Shown here in pieces: positions 1 to 9,100 of a stretch of 64,000 nt of DNA. The notes beneath the pieces were generated by a model. The model did not search any database, was not told the DNA's origin, and saw only the letters and a list, made by a program, of their open reading frames with translations. Source of the DNA: Limnohabitans sp. GTDB lineage: Bacteria; Pseudomonadota; Gammaproteobacteria; Burkholderiales; Burkholderiaceae_C. A program made the position numbers and the translations under genes. The stretch is from positions 186,001 through 250,000 of the forward strand of contig JAOATL010000010.1 in NCBI GenBank assembly GCA_030158125.1, in the 5' to 3' direction. The first letter of the stretch is position 1; the number at the start of each line of letters is the position of its first letter.

Positions 1-1
1 C

Positions 2-631
2 CGCGCCGACTACACCTACAACCACCACGTGCAATGGATGAGTGCATGGCTTGAAGCGCAAAACGTGACGGGTATCACGCTTTTCTGCCAAGACTGGGGC
101 TCACTCATTGGTTTGCGCATGGTGGCGGAAATGCCCGAGCGCTTTGACCGCATTGCCTTGAGCAACGGCGGCTTACCCACTGGCATGGAAAAAATTCCAA
201 CAGCCTTCCACATCTGGCGTGCATTTGCCATGTACAGCCCTTGGTTTCCCATTGGCAAAATTGTGCGCACCGGTTGTGCACAAGGTTTGACTGATGCGGA
301 AGTAGCGGCCTACGATGCGCCCTACCCAAGCAGTCGCTACAAAGCAGGTGCCAGGGTGTTTCCAACGCTGGTGCCCATTGACCCCAGCGATCCAGCGCGC
401 GAAGCCAACGAGCGTGCTTGGGACTTGTTCAAAAACTGGCGCAAACCCTTCATCACCTTGTTCAGCACACGCGACCCAGTGACCAAAGGCGGACAAGTTA
501 TTTGGCAGAAAAAAGTGCCTGGCGCAGCCGGCCAACATCACACCCAAATTAGAGGTGCGGCACACTTTGTCCAAGAAGACAAAGGCGAAGAAGTGGCGCA
601 GGCTTTGGTGGAATTTATTCGTTGCAACTAG
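2..631 (+). CDS. Haloalkane dehalogenase-like alpha/beta hydrolase (3' part, cut by window start)
   Basis: This is the C-terminal part of an alpha/beta-hydrolase; the frame is open to the first bases of the window, so the real start lies outside. The nucleophile elbow reads CQDWGS, the Asp-type elbow typical of haloalkane dehalogenases, followed by LIGLRMVAEMPERF, where most esterases would have Ser. Near the C-terminus AAHFVQED supplies the expected catalytic His. Known members hydrolyse carbon-halogen bonds of haloalkanes to alcohol plus halide in the cytoplasm. The natural substrate here cannot be told from sequence, and the family also contains proteins of unknown substrate. It ends 12 bases before a convergent sulfatase gene. 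Confidence 0.75.
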   Translation, partial: RADYTYNHHVQWMSAWLEAQNVTGITLFCQDWGSLIGLRMVAEMPERFDRIALSNGGLPTGMEKIPTAFHIWRAFAMYSPWFPIGKIVRTGCAQGLTDAEVAAYDAPYPSSRYKAGARVFPTLVPIDPSDPAREANERAWDLFKNWRKPFITLFSTRDPVTKGGQVIWQKKVPGAAGQHHTQIRGAAHFVQEDKGEEVAQALVEFIRCN

Positions 632-643
632 GCGGCAGCGATA

Positions 644-2326
644 TCAGTTACCGTAATAAACGAACTCGTCGGTTGGCTGCATTTTGTCGCGCAAAGTTTT
701 GTCGACGGCAATGGCGGCTTCGGCCATGGACGGCCAACTGGGTTTCACTTGGGTGGCATTGAAGGCTTCAAGCTCTTTTCGCATGCGGGTCACTCGTTCA
801 GGCTCTTTGGCTGCCAGGTTTTTTTGCTCGGTTGGATCTAACGCCAAGTTGAACAGCCACTCTTTTGGAGGATTTTGCGCCACCTGCAGTTTCCAATCGC
901 CCTGACGAATCACGCGGTACGTATCGGTTCGCCAAAACAAGGCGCGTGCGGGTCCTTTGTCGGCAGGCTTGTTGATTTGCGGCAACAAATTGATGCCATC
1001 CATGGACCGGTCCGCAGGGAGCTTGACGCCAGTGGCCGCTGCGATGGTGGCAAAAATGTCCATGTGATTCGAAGGTACTTGTGGCTTCACACCTTTGGGA
1101 ATGGCTGCAGGCCAGCGCATGAACAAAGGCACGCGTATGCCGCCTTCAAAAAACGTGGCCTTCCAACCCCTGTAGGGTTTGTTCAAATCCTTCAAACCCA
1201 CGTAATGTGCGCCGCCGTTGTCACTGGTAAATATCACCAGGGTGTTGTCGTCTAGGCCTTTGTCCTTGAGCGATTGAAGCACACGTCCAATGTTGCGATC
1301 CAAGTTGCGGACCATGGCTGCGTAGACACGCAACGTGTGGTCTTCAATGTGTGACAAGGCCTCGTAATCTTCTTTGGTGGCCTGCAAAGGCGTATGCGGT
1401 GCGGTGTAAGCCAAGTAAAGAAAGAAAGGCTGCTTGCGATTGGCCTCAATGGCTCTCTCTGCTTCATCTGTGAGGTAATCGGTCACATAGCGCTTTGGCT
1501 TGAACGCATCACCGCCATTGAAGTGCATGCCAAAGCTGCCGGCTGCCCACTGGAATTGGTCAATGATGTCAAACGATTGCTTGGCGTTCACCACATTGGG
1601 ATCGCTCTCCGGCAAGTAAAGTGAGCTGGCATGTTGAAACGACAAAGCTTCGTCAAAGCCATGCACGTGCGACCTGAACTCCGGTGCATCGCCCAAGTGC
1701 CATTTGCCGACATGCAGCGTTCGATAGCCATCCGCTTTGAGCAACTTGGCAAGCGTAATTTCCGAACGCGGCAAGCCCATGGTTTCATAGGGAATCAAAT
1801 CCTTTTCGCGCTCAGCGTGGTAGATGGCGTCGTGGATTTGTGTGGGTCCTTTGTAATGGCCAATCGCTTTCATGAAGGCCTTGGGGGTGGGGGTAAATTC
1901 ATACCCAAAACGAGTCGGGTACCGGCCGGTCATGATGGCGGCACGTGAAGGCGCACACGTGGCGTTGCCAGAGTAGCTGGTTTCAAAATTGGCGCCTTGT
2001 TGCGCCAAGCTGTTGATGTTGGGGGTGGGCACAGTGCCATGGGCCAGACCACCGCCATTCAAGGTGATGTCGTTGTAGCCCAAGTCGTCTGCCACAATCA
2101 AGATGACGTTGGGGGCTGGGGTGCCGGCACTGGTTTGAGGGTAGCGGGCAGGTGCATTTGGCACCGTCCATGTTACCGTCCTATTGGGTGCGTGTTCTTG
2201 CCTTAAAAAGAGTTTGACGCCCAACAAAAGCACCTCGGCTGAGCCGCCTTTGACGTACAGGCCGCCCACCGTCAGCACCAAGGCGGCAATGATCAAGCCC
2301 AAAAGGATGGCAATTTTCTTGAGCAT
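644..2326 (-). CDS. Membrane-anchored type I sulfatase (arylsulfatase family)
   Basis: The 560-residue protein starts with a hydrophobic segment (about residues 5-25) that looks like an uncleaved anchor or signal, so the catalytic domain is probably periplasmic. The metal-binding start of the sulfatase fold is visible as NVILIVADDLGYND (about 73-86). The sulfatase signature CAPSRAAIMTGR begins at Cys124, the residue converted to formylglycine in type I enzymes. Further typical segments are HVGKWHLG and FTSDNGG. It hydrolyses a sulfate ester; the substrate is unknown. It follows two Bug receptor genes and galactarate dehydratase on the same strand, which suggests (inference) use on sulfated uronate-containing polysaccharide. 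No intact sulfatase-maturing enzyme is present in the window. Confidence 0.85.
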   Translation of the reverse strand: MLKKIAILLGLIIAALVLTVGGLYVKGGSAEVLLLGVKLFLRQEHAPNRTVTWTVPNAPARYPQTSAGTPAPNVILIVADDLGYNDITLNGGGLAHGTVPTPNINSLAQQGANFETSYSGNATCAPSRAAIMTGRYPTRFGYEFTPTPKAFMKAIGHYKGPTQIHDAIYHAEREKDLIPYETMGLPRSEITLAKLLKADGYRTLHVGKWHLGDAPEFRSHVHGFDEALSFQHASSLYLPESDPNVVNAKQSFDIIDQFQWAAGSFGMHFNGGDAFKPKRYVTDYLTDEAERAIEANRKQPFFLYLAYTAPHTPLQATKEDYEALSHIEDHTLRVYAAMVRNLDRNIGRVLQSLKDKGLDDNTLVIFTSDNGGAHYVGLKDLNKPYRGWKATFFEGGIRVPLFMRWPAAIPKGVKPQVPSNHMDIFATIAAATGVKLPADRSMDGINLLPQINKPADKGPARALFWRTDTYRVIRQGDWKLQVAQNPPKEWLFNLALDPTEQKNLAAKEPERVTRMRKELEAFNATQVKPSWPSMAEAAIAVDKTLRDKMQPTDEFVYYGN

Positions 2327-2362
2327 GTATTGGCCTCACAGCAAGGTTTAGCAGACTTGCAT

Positions 2363-2398
2363 CGTAGCCAAAAAACCTCATCAATTTGATGGGCTACG
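2363..2398. repeat. Nested inverted repeat between sulfatase and Bug receptor genes
   Basis: Outer arms CGTAGCC (2363-2369) and GGCTACG (2392-2398) are perfect complements and enclose a second hairpin CATCAA-T-TTGATG (2379-2391). It lies in the 100-base gap between two minus-strand genes. There is no T-run right after the stem, so it is not a classical intrinsic terminator. It may be an RNA processing or attenuation structure. Confidence 0.45.
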
Positions 2399-2426
2399 AC
2401 GCCAAAAACTAAGTTCAATGGATCAG

Positions 2427-3404
2427 TCACTCGACTGATATTTTTTCGTCTTTCACAATTTTGGCCATGGCTGGAATTTCCGCACGCACCCACTGGGCAA
2501 ATTGCTCAGGCTTCATGCCTGATGGCTCAGCCCCTAAAGTGACCAGGCGTTCTTTGATTTCTGGGATGGCGGCAATTCGCTGAATCTCTGCGTTCAACTT
2601 GTCAACGACGGCCTTCGGTGTGCCTGCGGGCGCTAACAAACCTTGGAAACTTCCTGTGAGGAAACCAGGCAATGATTCAGCAACTGTTGGGGTGTCGGGC
2701 ATTTGCGCGTTGCGCGTCAAACCAGACACGGCAATCAGTTTGATCTTGCCAGCTTTGACATGCGGATAAGTCGCGACCATGCCGTTGAACATGACGTCAA
2801 CCTGGCCCCCGACCAAATCAGTGATGGCTTGGGAGCCCCCTTTGTAAGGCACATAACCCCATTCAATGCCGTTGCGTTGCGCGTAGGTCACGCCCGCCAA
2901 ATGCGAGGCACTTCCCATTCCGGCCGCCACTGCGTAATTGAGTTTGCCTTTTTGTGCTTTGGCATAGGCCACCAATTCGGCCGGTGTGTTGGCAGGTACT
3001 TTGGTGCTAACGGCCAACAAATGAGGCGAATAAGCCACCATGGCCACTGGGGAAAAATCGTTGATCACGTTGAATGGTAATTTGAACAACGCAGGACTGA
3101 TGACCAAGTTGCCAACATCCATCAGCACCAAGGTGTATCCATCAGGTGCCGCTTTGGCCACCTGATCGGCACCGAGGTTGCCACTTGCCCCAGGCCGGTT
3201 CTCCACCACGACCGGTTGCCCCCAGTTTTCTGACATTTTTTGTCCAAAAATGCGTGCCAGCACATCGGATGTGCCACCTGCGGGAAATGGCACCACTATT
3301 TTGATAGGCTTGGCGGGGAAATTGGCTGCAGTCTGCGCCTGTGCAGTGGCGCCGAGCACCATTGCAGCCATCGCTGCCAAAGAAATAACAGTATTTTTAA
3401 TCAT
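2427..3404 (-). CDS. Bug/TctC family periplasmic solute-binding receptor
   Basis: This is a 325-residue extracytoplasmic receptor of the tripartite tricarboxylate transporter class. It has a signal peptide (MIKNTVISLAAMAAMVLG, cleavage near AQAQ), then KPIKIVVPFPAGGTSDVLAR, the N-terminal Bug signature that contacts ligand carboxylate, and later VPYKGGSQAITDLVGGQVD, the second family hallmark. I chose the ATG at 3404; an in-frame GTG 15 bases upstream is possible. It is the second receptor downstream of galactarate dehydratase. No TctA or TctB membrane component lies in the window, so it presumably works with components encoded elsewhere. The ligand is unknown; a sugar acid is an inference from its neighbours. 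Confidence 0.88.
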   Translation of the reverse strand: MIKNTVISLAAMAAMVLGATAQAQTAANFPAKPIKIVVPFPAGGTSDVLARIFGQKMSENWGQPVVVENRPGASGNLGADQVAKAAPDGYTLVLMDVGNLVISPALFKLPFNVINDFSPVAMVAYSPHLLAVSTKVPANTPAELVAYAKAQKGKLNYAVAAGMGSASHLAGVTYAQRNGIEWGYVPYKGGSQAITDLVGGQVDVMFNGMVATYPHVKAGKIKLIAVSGLTRNAQMPDTPTVAESLPGFLTGSFQGLLAPAGTPKAVVDKLNAEIQRIAAIPEIKERLVTLGAEPSGMKPEQFAQWVRAEIPAMAKIVKDEKISVE

Positions 3405-3493
3405 GACAGAGGTCTTCACTTGCGTTTGAACATTTGAGGGGCTGGGCTTTGATCAATGAAGCCCAGTTGGCGCTTGATGACAGCGTGTTGAAG

Positions 3494-4447
3494 TCAATCG
3501 GCCTTGATGTTGCGCGATTGAATCAATTTGGCCCAGCGTGCAAACTCAGCAGCTTGGTAAGCGGTGAATTGCTCTGGGGTGTTGGCCACAATCTCAAACC
3601 CCAGGTCAAGCAATTTGGGTTTGACAACAGGATCATTCAAGCCCGCCAAAATGGCTGCATGCAATTTGGCTTTGACATCTGCAGGCAAACCTTTGGGGGC
3701 TGCAATGGCTTGCCAAGAATAGACGTTGGCCTCTTTAATGCCCAACTCTTCCAAGGAAGGCACAGCCGGCAACAAAGGTGATCGCTTGGCACTGGTGATA
3801 GACAGTGCACGCAACTTGCCAGCCAATAGTTGTGGCATGGCCGTGTTGATGTTCATGAACGAGCCGTCCACTTGAGCGCCCAACAAATCGGTCATGACAG
3901 GGCCGCCGCCCTTGTAGGGCACATGAATGCCGGTGGTACCTGTTTGCTGCCAAAACAGTTCGGCCGTCAGGTGGTCACTGCTGCCATTGCCCGAAGAGGC
4001 CAATGTGAACTTGTTGGGATTGGCTTTGTGAAAAGCAATCACATCGGCCATGGATTTATGCGGAGAGCTGGCTGGCACCACCAACACATTGGGCGCTTGA
4101 ACGGCAATGGTGATGTAGTCAAAATCTTTGAGTGCGTCATAGGGCACCTTGGCCAACAGGTGCGGGGCGATGACAAAGGGTCCCAACGATGAAACAAACA
4201 AGGTGTGGCCATCGGGCGCCGCACGGGTTACAAAACCCGCACCAATGGTGCCCGTAGCGCCCGCTTTGTTTTCAATGATGAAACTGCCCCCCAATTTTTC
4301 TTGCAGCTTGGGGGCCAGCGTACGCGCAATCAAGTCAGTCGAGCCACCCGGCGGAAAGGGCACCACCAAAGATACAGGTTTATCGGGCCAAGCCATGGCG
4401 CCCGTCACGCACAAAGCAGTCATTAGACCCGTGAATAATTTTTTCAT
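3494..4447 (-). CDS. Bug/TctC family periplasmic receptor, galactarate dehydratase operon
   Basis: A 317-residue Bug receptor with signal peptide (MKKLFTGLMTALCVTGAMA), the KPVSLVVPFPPGGSTDLIAR signature and the VPYKGGGPVMTDLLGAQVD segment. A good Shine-Dalgarno, AAGGAG, precedes the ATG. It begins 18 bases after the galactarate dehydratase stop codon on the same strand, so the two are almost surely co-transcribed. That makes an aldarate or uronate a reasonable ligand guess (inference). The protein would be periplasmic and hand ligand to a TctAB-type permease not encoded here. Confidence 0.9.
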   Translation of the reverse strand: MKKLFTGLMTALCVTGAMAWPDKPVSLVVPFPPGGSTDLIARTLAPKLQEKLGGSFIIENKAGATGTIGAGFVTRAAPDGHTLFVSSLGPFVIAPHLLAKVPYDALKDFDYITIAVQAPNVLVVPASSPHKSMADVIAFHKANPNKFTLASSGNGSSDHLTAELFWQQTGTTGIHVPYKGGGPVMTDLLGAQVDGSFMNINTAMPQLLAGKLRALSITSAKRSPLLPAVPSLEELGIKEANVYSWQAIAAPKGLPADVKAKLHAAILAGLNDPVVKPKLLDLGFEIVANTPEQFTAYQAAEFARWAKLIQSRNIKAD

Positions 4448-4465
4448 TGTCGTCTCCTTGAAAAG

Positions 4466-6043
4466 TTAAGTAATAGGCGCTGGGTTGAATAGCACCAATG
4501 CGTTGTGCAGTTTCCAGTGTTCTGCCCACGTTTGACGGCCACTGGCCACATCCAGCAGCAGTTGGAACAACTCCCAGCCGCCCTCCTCAATGCTGATGTC
4601 GCCATCGGCCACTCGGCCAGCGTTCAAATCCATGAGGTCGTGCCAGCGATTGGCCAAGTCTGTGCGTGTGGCCACTTTGACCACGGGGCAAGCCTGCAAA
4701 CCATAAGGTGTGCCGCGGCCGGTGGTGAACACATGCACGTTCATGCCTGCGGCCAACTGCAAGGTGCCACAAATGAAATCGCTGGCGGGCGTGGCCGCGA
4801 AGACCAAGCCTTTTTGATGCGCTTGGAGTTTTTCACCAGGTGACAGCACATGTTGAATTGGCAAAGTGCCGCTCTTCACAATGGAGCCCATGGCTTTTTC
4901 CACAATGTTGGACAAGCCACCCGCTTTGTTGCCGGGCGTGGTGTTGGCACTGCGATCGGCTTGGCCTCGCGCCAAATAGCGGTCGTACCAATCGAGTTCT
5001 CGCACAATGCTTTGCGCCACCTCAGGGGTGCTGGCCCGATGCGTGAGTTGCTCAACGGCATCGCGCACTTCGGTGTTTTCGCTGAACATGATGGTAGCGC
5101 CCGCACGCACCAGCAAGTCGGCTGCAAAGCCCACAATGGGATTGGCCGTGACACCAGAGAAAGCATCACTGCCGCCGCATTGCACACCCACCACCAATTC
5201 ACTGGCAGGTACAGTTTCGCGGCGTCTGGCGTTGAGGCGGGCCAAGTGCGGCTTGGCGCCTTCCGTGATGTGCTGAAGCATGGACATGAAGCCCACGTGC
5301 TGATCGTCTTGCAGGCAAATGGTATCGGGGCCATCGGCCGCCGCACGTTCATCCACCAACGCAAAACTGCCGGGCGGCAACAAGCGCTGAGGTGGCAATT
5401 TTTCACAACCCAAGCTGATCACAAACACTTCATTGCCAAAATTGGGATTGAGGCTGATGTTGCGCAAAGTGCGAATGGGTATGACCGCGTCGGGTGCATC
5501 GATGGCAACACCACAGCCGTAGGTGTGCTCGATGCCTACGACGTCATCCACGTTGGGGTACAAGGGCAGCAACTCTTCTTTGATTTTTTGCACCGCCAAC
5601 GAGACCACACCTGCCACACACTGAACGGTGGTGGTCACGGCCAATATATTGCGCGTGCCCACAGAGCCATCGGTATTTCGATAACCCTCGAAGGTGAAAC
5701 CTGTTAATGGCTCTATGGCAATTTGTGGCGCAGTGGCCATCGGTAAATTTTGAAAGTCTCTTGCTGCCGGCATGTCCAGTAGGCGCTCATGCACCCAGCT
5801 GCCGGCAGGGATATCGGTCTTTGCGATACCCACATTGACGTTGTACCGCAGCACGGCTTGGCCCGCCGCAATATCGACCAAGGCAACTTTATGACCTTGC
5901 GGAATGGCATTCAACAATACCAACGCATCGGTGCTCATGCCCTTTTGCACCCGATCGCCCGCCTTCAAGCCACCTGCCGTCACCACAATGGCAACGTTGT
6001 CGGCAGGGTGCATGGCGATGGTGGGGTGCAGTGGCGTGGTCAC
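4466..6043 (-). CDS. garD: Galactarate dehydratase (UxaA/GarD family)
   Basis: At 525 residues it is close to E. coli GarD (about 523) and longer than typical altronate dehydratase. The N-terminal 95 residues form the SAF-like domain ([12 protein letters not shown]). The C-terminal dehydratase domain starts near [13 protein letters not shown] and continues with EHTYGCG, GCEK and [15 protein letters not shown], all family landmarks. The enzyme removes water from galactarate to give 5-keto-4-deoxy-D-glucarate, iron-dependent in the characterised family. It is divergent from a GntR regulator across a 52-base gap holding a perfect palindrome, and the other pathway genes lie on that side. Altronate dehydratase is the main alternative, made less likely by the neighbouring glucarate dehydratase, aldolase and uronate dehydrogenase. 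Confidence 0.85.
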   Translation of the reverse strand: MTTPLHPTIAMHPADNVAIVVTAGGLKAGDRVQKGMSTDALVLLNAIPQGHKVALVDIAAGQAVLRYNVNVGIAKTDIPAGSWVHERLLDMPAARDFQNLPMATAPQIAIEPLTGFTFEGYRNTDGSVGTRNILAVTTTVQCVAGVVSLAVQKIKEELLPLYPNVDDVVGIEHTYGCGVAIDAPDAVIPIRTLRNISLNPNFGNEVFVISLGCEKLPPQRLLPPGSFALVDERAAADGPDTICLQDDQHVGFMSMLQHITEGAKPHLARLNARRRETVPASELVVGVQCGGSDAFSGVTANPIVGFAADLLVRAGATIMFSENTEVRDAVEQLTHRASTPEVAQSIVRELDWYDRYLARGQADRSANTTPGNKAGGLSNIVEKAMGSIVKSGTLPIQHVLSPGEKLQAHQKGLVFAATPASDFICGTLQLAAGMNVHVFTTGRGTPYGLQACPVVKVATRTDLANRWHDLMDLNAGRVADGDISIEEGGWELFQLLLDVASGRQTWAEHWKLHNALVLFNPAPIT

Positions 6044-6057
6044 AGGGTAAATATTAA

Positions 6058-6072
6058 CTTGTCGTACAAGTA
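6058..6072. promoter_or_regulatory. Probable GntR/FadR-type operator in the garD-gntR divergent promoter
   Basis: ACTTGT-CGT-ACAAGT is a perfect inverted repeat with 6-base arms and a 3-base spacer. It fits the TNGTNNNACNA pattern known for FadR-subfamily GntR operators. It lies 15 bases upstream of garD and 24 bases upstream of the gntR start, so a bound repressor would cover both promoters. The assignment to the adjacent regulator is inference. Confidence 0.65.
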
Positions 6073-6095
6073 GAATTATGTAATCCTTCGCGTCA

Positions 6096-6854
6096 ATGGG
6101 ACTCAGTAATTACCCGATGAACCTCAACACAACCACTTCAGAAGAACATCGCAAGTCACGCAATTTGGGCTTGAACCTGGTTGAAAAACTCACCGCAGAT
6201 GTGCGACTGGGCCGTCTGCTGGCGGGCGAAAAATTGCCCAGTGAAGCTGAAATCATGAAGCATTTTGGCGTCAGTCGAACGGTGGTGCGCGAAGCACTGT
6301 CAAAACTTCAAGCGGCGCAATTGGTTGAAACACGTCACGGCATTGGCACCTTTGTGCTGCCACAAAACAGCGCGCCTTCGTTCCAAATCAGTCCGCATCA
6401 GTTGGGCACTTTGCACGAAGTGATTGCCTTGCTAGAGTTTCGCATTGGCATTGAAACGGAAGCCTCTGCCTTGGCTTCTCAGAGGAGAAATGCCGAAAAT
6501 TTAGAAGAAATGCAAGAGGCCATGGATGCCTTTGCCAATGCAATTGAAGCAGGCCGAGATGCGGTGCAAGCCGATTTCAGGTTTCACCAAGAGATTGCAC
6601 GCGCCACACACAACAAACACTTTCAAGACCTGATGCACTCTTTGGGAACAGGCGCCATTCCACGCGGCAGATTGCAAAGCACGCTGCCCGCAGATGCCCA
6701 GCGACTCATCTATTTGCGCCGCGTGCACCAAGAGCACGAAAGCATTTTCAACGCCATTTTGGCGCAAGACCCTGAAGCAGCGCGCGCCGCCATGCGCACC
6801 CATTTGTCCAACAGTCGCGATCGTTTAAGGAAAAGTGCGCCACTTGCCAATTGA
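6096..6854 (+). CDS. GntR family transcriptional regulator, FadR (FCD) subfamily
   Basis: The 252-residue protein has an N-terminal winged helix ([20 protein letters not shown], then [24 protein letters not shown]) and a C-terminal all-helical FCD ligand domain ([37 protein letters not shown]). FCD regulators commonly sense sugar acids or other small carboxylates. It sits between garD (divergent) and gudD-garL-udh (same direction), so it very likely controls this aldarate/uronate pathway, probably as a repressor lifted by an aldarate or ketodeoxy-acid (inference). The first ATG is used; an ATG at 6117 is equally possible because neither has a clear ribosome-binding site. Confidence 0.88.
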   Translation: MGLSNYPMNLNTTTSEEHRKSRNLGLNLVEKLTADVRLGRLLAGEKLPSEAEIMKHFGVSRTVVREALSKLQAAQLVETRHGIGTFVLPQNSAPSFQISPHQLGTLHEVIALLEFRIGIETEASALASQRRNAENLEEMQEAMDAFANAIEAGRDAVQADFRFHQEIARATHNKHFQDLMHSLGTGAIPRGRLQSTLPADAQRLIYLRRVHQEHESIFNAILAQDPEAARAAMRTHLSNSRDRLRKSAPLAN

Positions 6855-6898
6855 TTGCACTGCCCTCCGTGGTTTTGCCTATTTTGCAGCCCTCAGTC

Positions 6899-6915
6899 AA
6901 GTTGTACGATGACTT
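6899..6915. promoter_or_regulatory. Second, weaker operator-like repeat upstream of gudD
   Basis: AAGTTGT-ACG-ATGACTT is an imperfect inverted repeat (5 of 7 arm positions) ending 20 bases before the gudD start. Its core TTGTACGATGA differs by one base from the TNGTNNNACNA pattern matched perfectly in front of garD. It is a plausible lower-affinity site for the same GntR protein, which would coordinate both arms of the cluster. Confidence 0.4.
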
Positions 6916-6935
6916 AAATTCGACTTTCCAGCACC

Positions 6936-8273
6936 ATGACACACACACACTCAACCCCCACCATCACCCAACTGCGCGTCATTCCCGTTGCAGGGCGGGA
7001 CAGCATGCTGCTGAACTTGAGCGGCGCACACGGCCCCTTCTTCACGCGCAACATCTTGATCCTCACCGACGCCAGCGGCAACACTGGCATTGGCGAGGTG
7101 CCCGGCGGTGAAAAAATTCGCAAAACATTAGAAGACGCGCGCCCTTGGGTCGAAGGCCAAAGCATTGGCAATGCCAAGAATTTACTGAGCAGCTTGCAAC
7201 AAAAATTTGCCGACCGCGATGCCGAAGGTCGTGGCAATCAAACCTTTGATTTACGCGTGGCCATTCACGCAGTGACGGCCATCGAGAGTGCACTGCTCGA
7301 CTTGCTAGGTCAGCATTTGGGCGTGCCTGTGGCCGCCCTGTTGGGTGAAGGCCAACAACGCTCGCAAGTTCAAGTCTTGGGCTATTTGTTCTACATTGCC
7401 GACCGTCTCAAAACTGACTTGCCCTACAACAGCGAGCCCAATGCCAACAACGACTGGCAACGTCTGCGCCACGAAGCTGCACTCACACCAGAGGCCATTG
7501 TGCGTTTGGCCCAAGCTGCGCAAGACCGTTACGGTTTCCAAGACTTCAAACTCAAAGGCGGCGCCATTCGTGCTGAAGAAGAAGTTGAAGCCATTGTGGC
7601 CTTGCATGAAAGATTTCCTGAAGCGCGCATCACGCTCGATCCCAATGGCGGTTGGTTGCTCAAAGACGCCATTCGTTTGCTGCGCGATCATCGCAACACC
7701 ATGGCCTACGCCGAAGACCCGTGCGGTGCAGAAGGTGTTTTTTCTGGCCGGGAGGTCATGGCCGAATTCAAGCGCGCCACGGGCTTGCCCACCGCCACCA
7801 ACATGGTGGCCACCGACTGGCGCGAAATGGCGCACAGCATTCAACTTCAGTCGGTCGACATTCCCTTGGCCGACCCTCACTTCTGGACCCTTCAAGGCTC
7901 GGTGCGCGTAGCGCAGTTGTGTCAAATGTACGACCTCACATGGGGCTCTCATTCCAACAACCACTTCGATGTGTCCTTGGCCATGTTCACGCACTGCGCA
8001 GCGGCTGCGCCTGGCAAAGTGACCGCCATTGACACGCACTGGATTTGGCAAGACGGCCAGTACCTCACACAAGAACCTTTGCAAATTAAAGGCGGCATGA
8101 TCGATGTGCCCACAGCGCCGGGCTTAGGCGTCAAGCTCAACATGGATGCCGTGGAAGCAGCGCATCAACTTTATTTGCAGCACGGCTTGGGCGCACGCAA
8201 CGATGCCATGGCCATGCAATATCTCATTCCCGGCTGGACATTCAATCCCAAAATGCCAGCCATGGTTCGATGA
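6936..8273 (+). CDS. gudD: Glucarate dehydratase
   Basis: A 445-residue enolase-superfamily enzyme, the same length as E. coli GudD. The catalytic residues fall at the E. coli positions: Lys205 and Lys207 in FKLKGG, metal ligands Asp235 (LDPNGG), Glu260 (AEDP) and Asn289 (ATNM), and His339 in HSNNHFD. It dehydrates D-glucarate (and can epimerise/dehydrate L-idarate) to 5-keto-4-deoxy-D-glucarate in the cytoplasm. It opens a plus-strand run with the aldolase and uronate dehydrogenase (gaps about 30 bases), indicating an operon. Product and context agree, so the call is firm. Confidence 0.93.
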   Translation: MTHTHSTPTITQLRVIPVAGRDSMLLNLSGAHGPFFTRNILILTDASGNTGIGEVPGGEKIRKTLEDARPWVEGQSIGNAKNLLSSLQQKFADRDAEGRGNQTFDLRVAIHAVTAIESALLDLLGQHLGVPVAALLGEGQQRSQVQVLGYLFYIADRLKTDLPYNSEPNANNDWQRLRHEAALTPEAIVRLAQAAQDRYGFQDFKLKGGAIRAEEEVEAIVALHERFPEARITLDPNGGWLLKDAIRLLRDHRNTMAYAEDPCGAEGVFSGREVMAEFKRATGLPTATNMVATDWREMAHSIQLQSVDIPLADPHFWTLQGSVRVAQLCQMYDLTWGSHSNNHFDVSLAMFTHCAAAAPGKVTAIDTHWIWQDGQYLTQEPLQIKGGMIDVPTAPGLGVKLNMDAVEAAHQLYLQHGLGARNDAMAMQYLIPGWTFNPKMPAMVR

Positions 8274-8306
8274 ATTTCAATCTACAAACTCTGACCCAAT
8301 AACACC

Positions 8307-9071
8307 ATGCGAAGCATTCACAACAACTTCAAGCACGCCATTCAAAACGGCCAAAAACAAATTGGCCTGTGGTCCCATTTGTGCAGCCCCATCAGCATTG
8401 AAATTCTGGCCCACTGCGGCTACGACTGGTTACTGCTGGACATGGAACATTCGCCCAACGACATCAGCGAAATTTTGGCGCAACTGCAAGCCATGAAGGG
8501 CGGCACCGCCACGCCCATCGTACGGCCTCCATGGAACGACATGGTGACTTTCAAACGCCTGCTCGACATTGGTGTGCAAAACTTGCTGGTTCCCTATATT
8601 CAAACGGCGGAAGAGGCGCGCGACGCTGTCTCTTACACCCGCTACCCACCGCACGGCGTGCGCGGCTATGCCGGTGCCCCACGCGCCAGCAATTACGGCC
8701 GCGTGAAAGACTACGCACACCTCAACGCCAATGAGTTGTGCTTGCTGCTGCAAGTCGAAACACTTCAAGGTTTGGACAATTTAGAAGCCATTGCCAACGT
8801 GGAAGGCGTGGACGGCGTCTTCATTGGCCCCGGTGATTTGTCTGCCGCATTGGGCCATTTGGGCAACCCCAAACACCCCGACGTGTTGAAAGTGATCGAC
8901 CAAGCCATTGCACGCATCAAAGCCTGCGGCAAAGCGGCTGGTATCCTCACGGGTGATGTTGCCTTGGCCAAACACTATGTGGCCCAAGGCTGCTTGTTTG
9001 TCGCGGTAGGCGCCGATCAAAACGTGCTGCGCGACAGTGCCACTGCCTTGGTGCAAGGTTTCAAAGACTGA
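8307..9071 (+). CDS. garL: 5-keto-4-deoxy-D-glucarate aldolase (HpcH/HpaI family)
   Basis: The 254-residue class II aldolase has the HpcH/HpaI landmarks: IGLWSHLCSP, the active-site LLLDMEHSPND with His48, PIVRPPWND, LLQVET (metal Glu) and GVFIGPGDLS (metal Asp). E. coli GarL has 256 residues and very similar motifs. It splits 5-keto-4-deoxy-glucarate into pyruvate and tartronate semialdehyde. It lies directly behind glucarate dehydratase, whose product is its substrate. The related 4-hydroxy-2-oxoheptanedioate aldolase HpaI is the alternative by homology, but no homoprotocatechuate genes are nearby. Confidence 0.88.
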   Translation: MRSIHNNFKHAIQNGQKQIGLWSHLCSPISIEILAHCGYDWLLLDMEHSPNDISEILAQLQAMKGGTATPIVRPPWNDMVTFKRLLDIGVQNLLVPYIQTAEEARDAVSYTRYPPHGVRGYAGAPRASNYGRVKDYAHLNANELCLLLQVETLQGLDNLEAIANVEGVDGVFIGPGDLSAALGHLGNPKHPDVLKVIDQAIARIKACGKAAGILTGDVALAKHYVAQGCLFVAVGADQNVLRDSATALVQGFKD

Positions 9072-9100
9072 TCACGGCCCACTTCGCTAGGACTGCCCAC

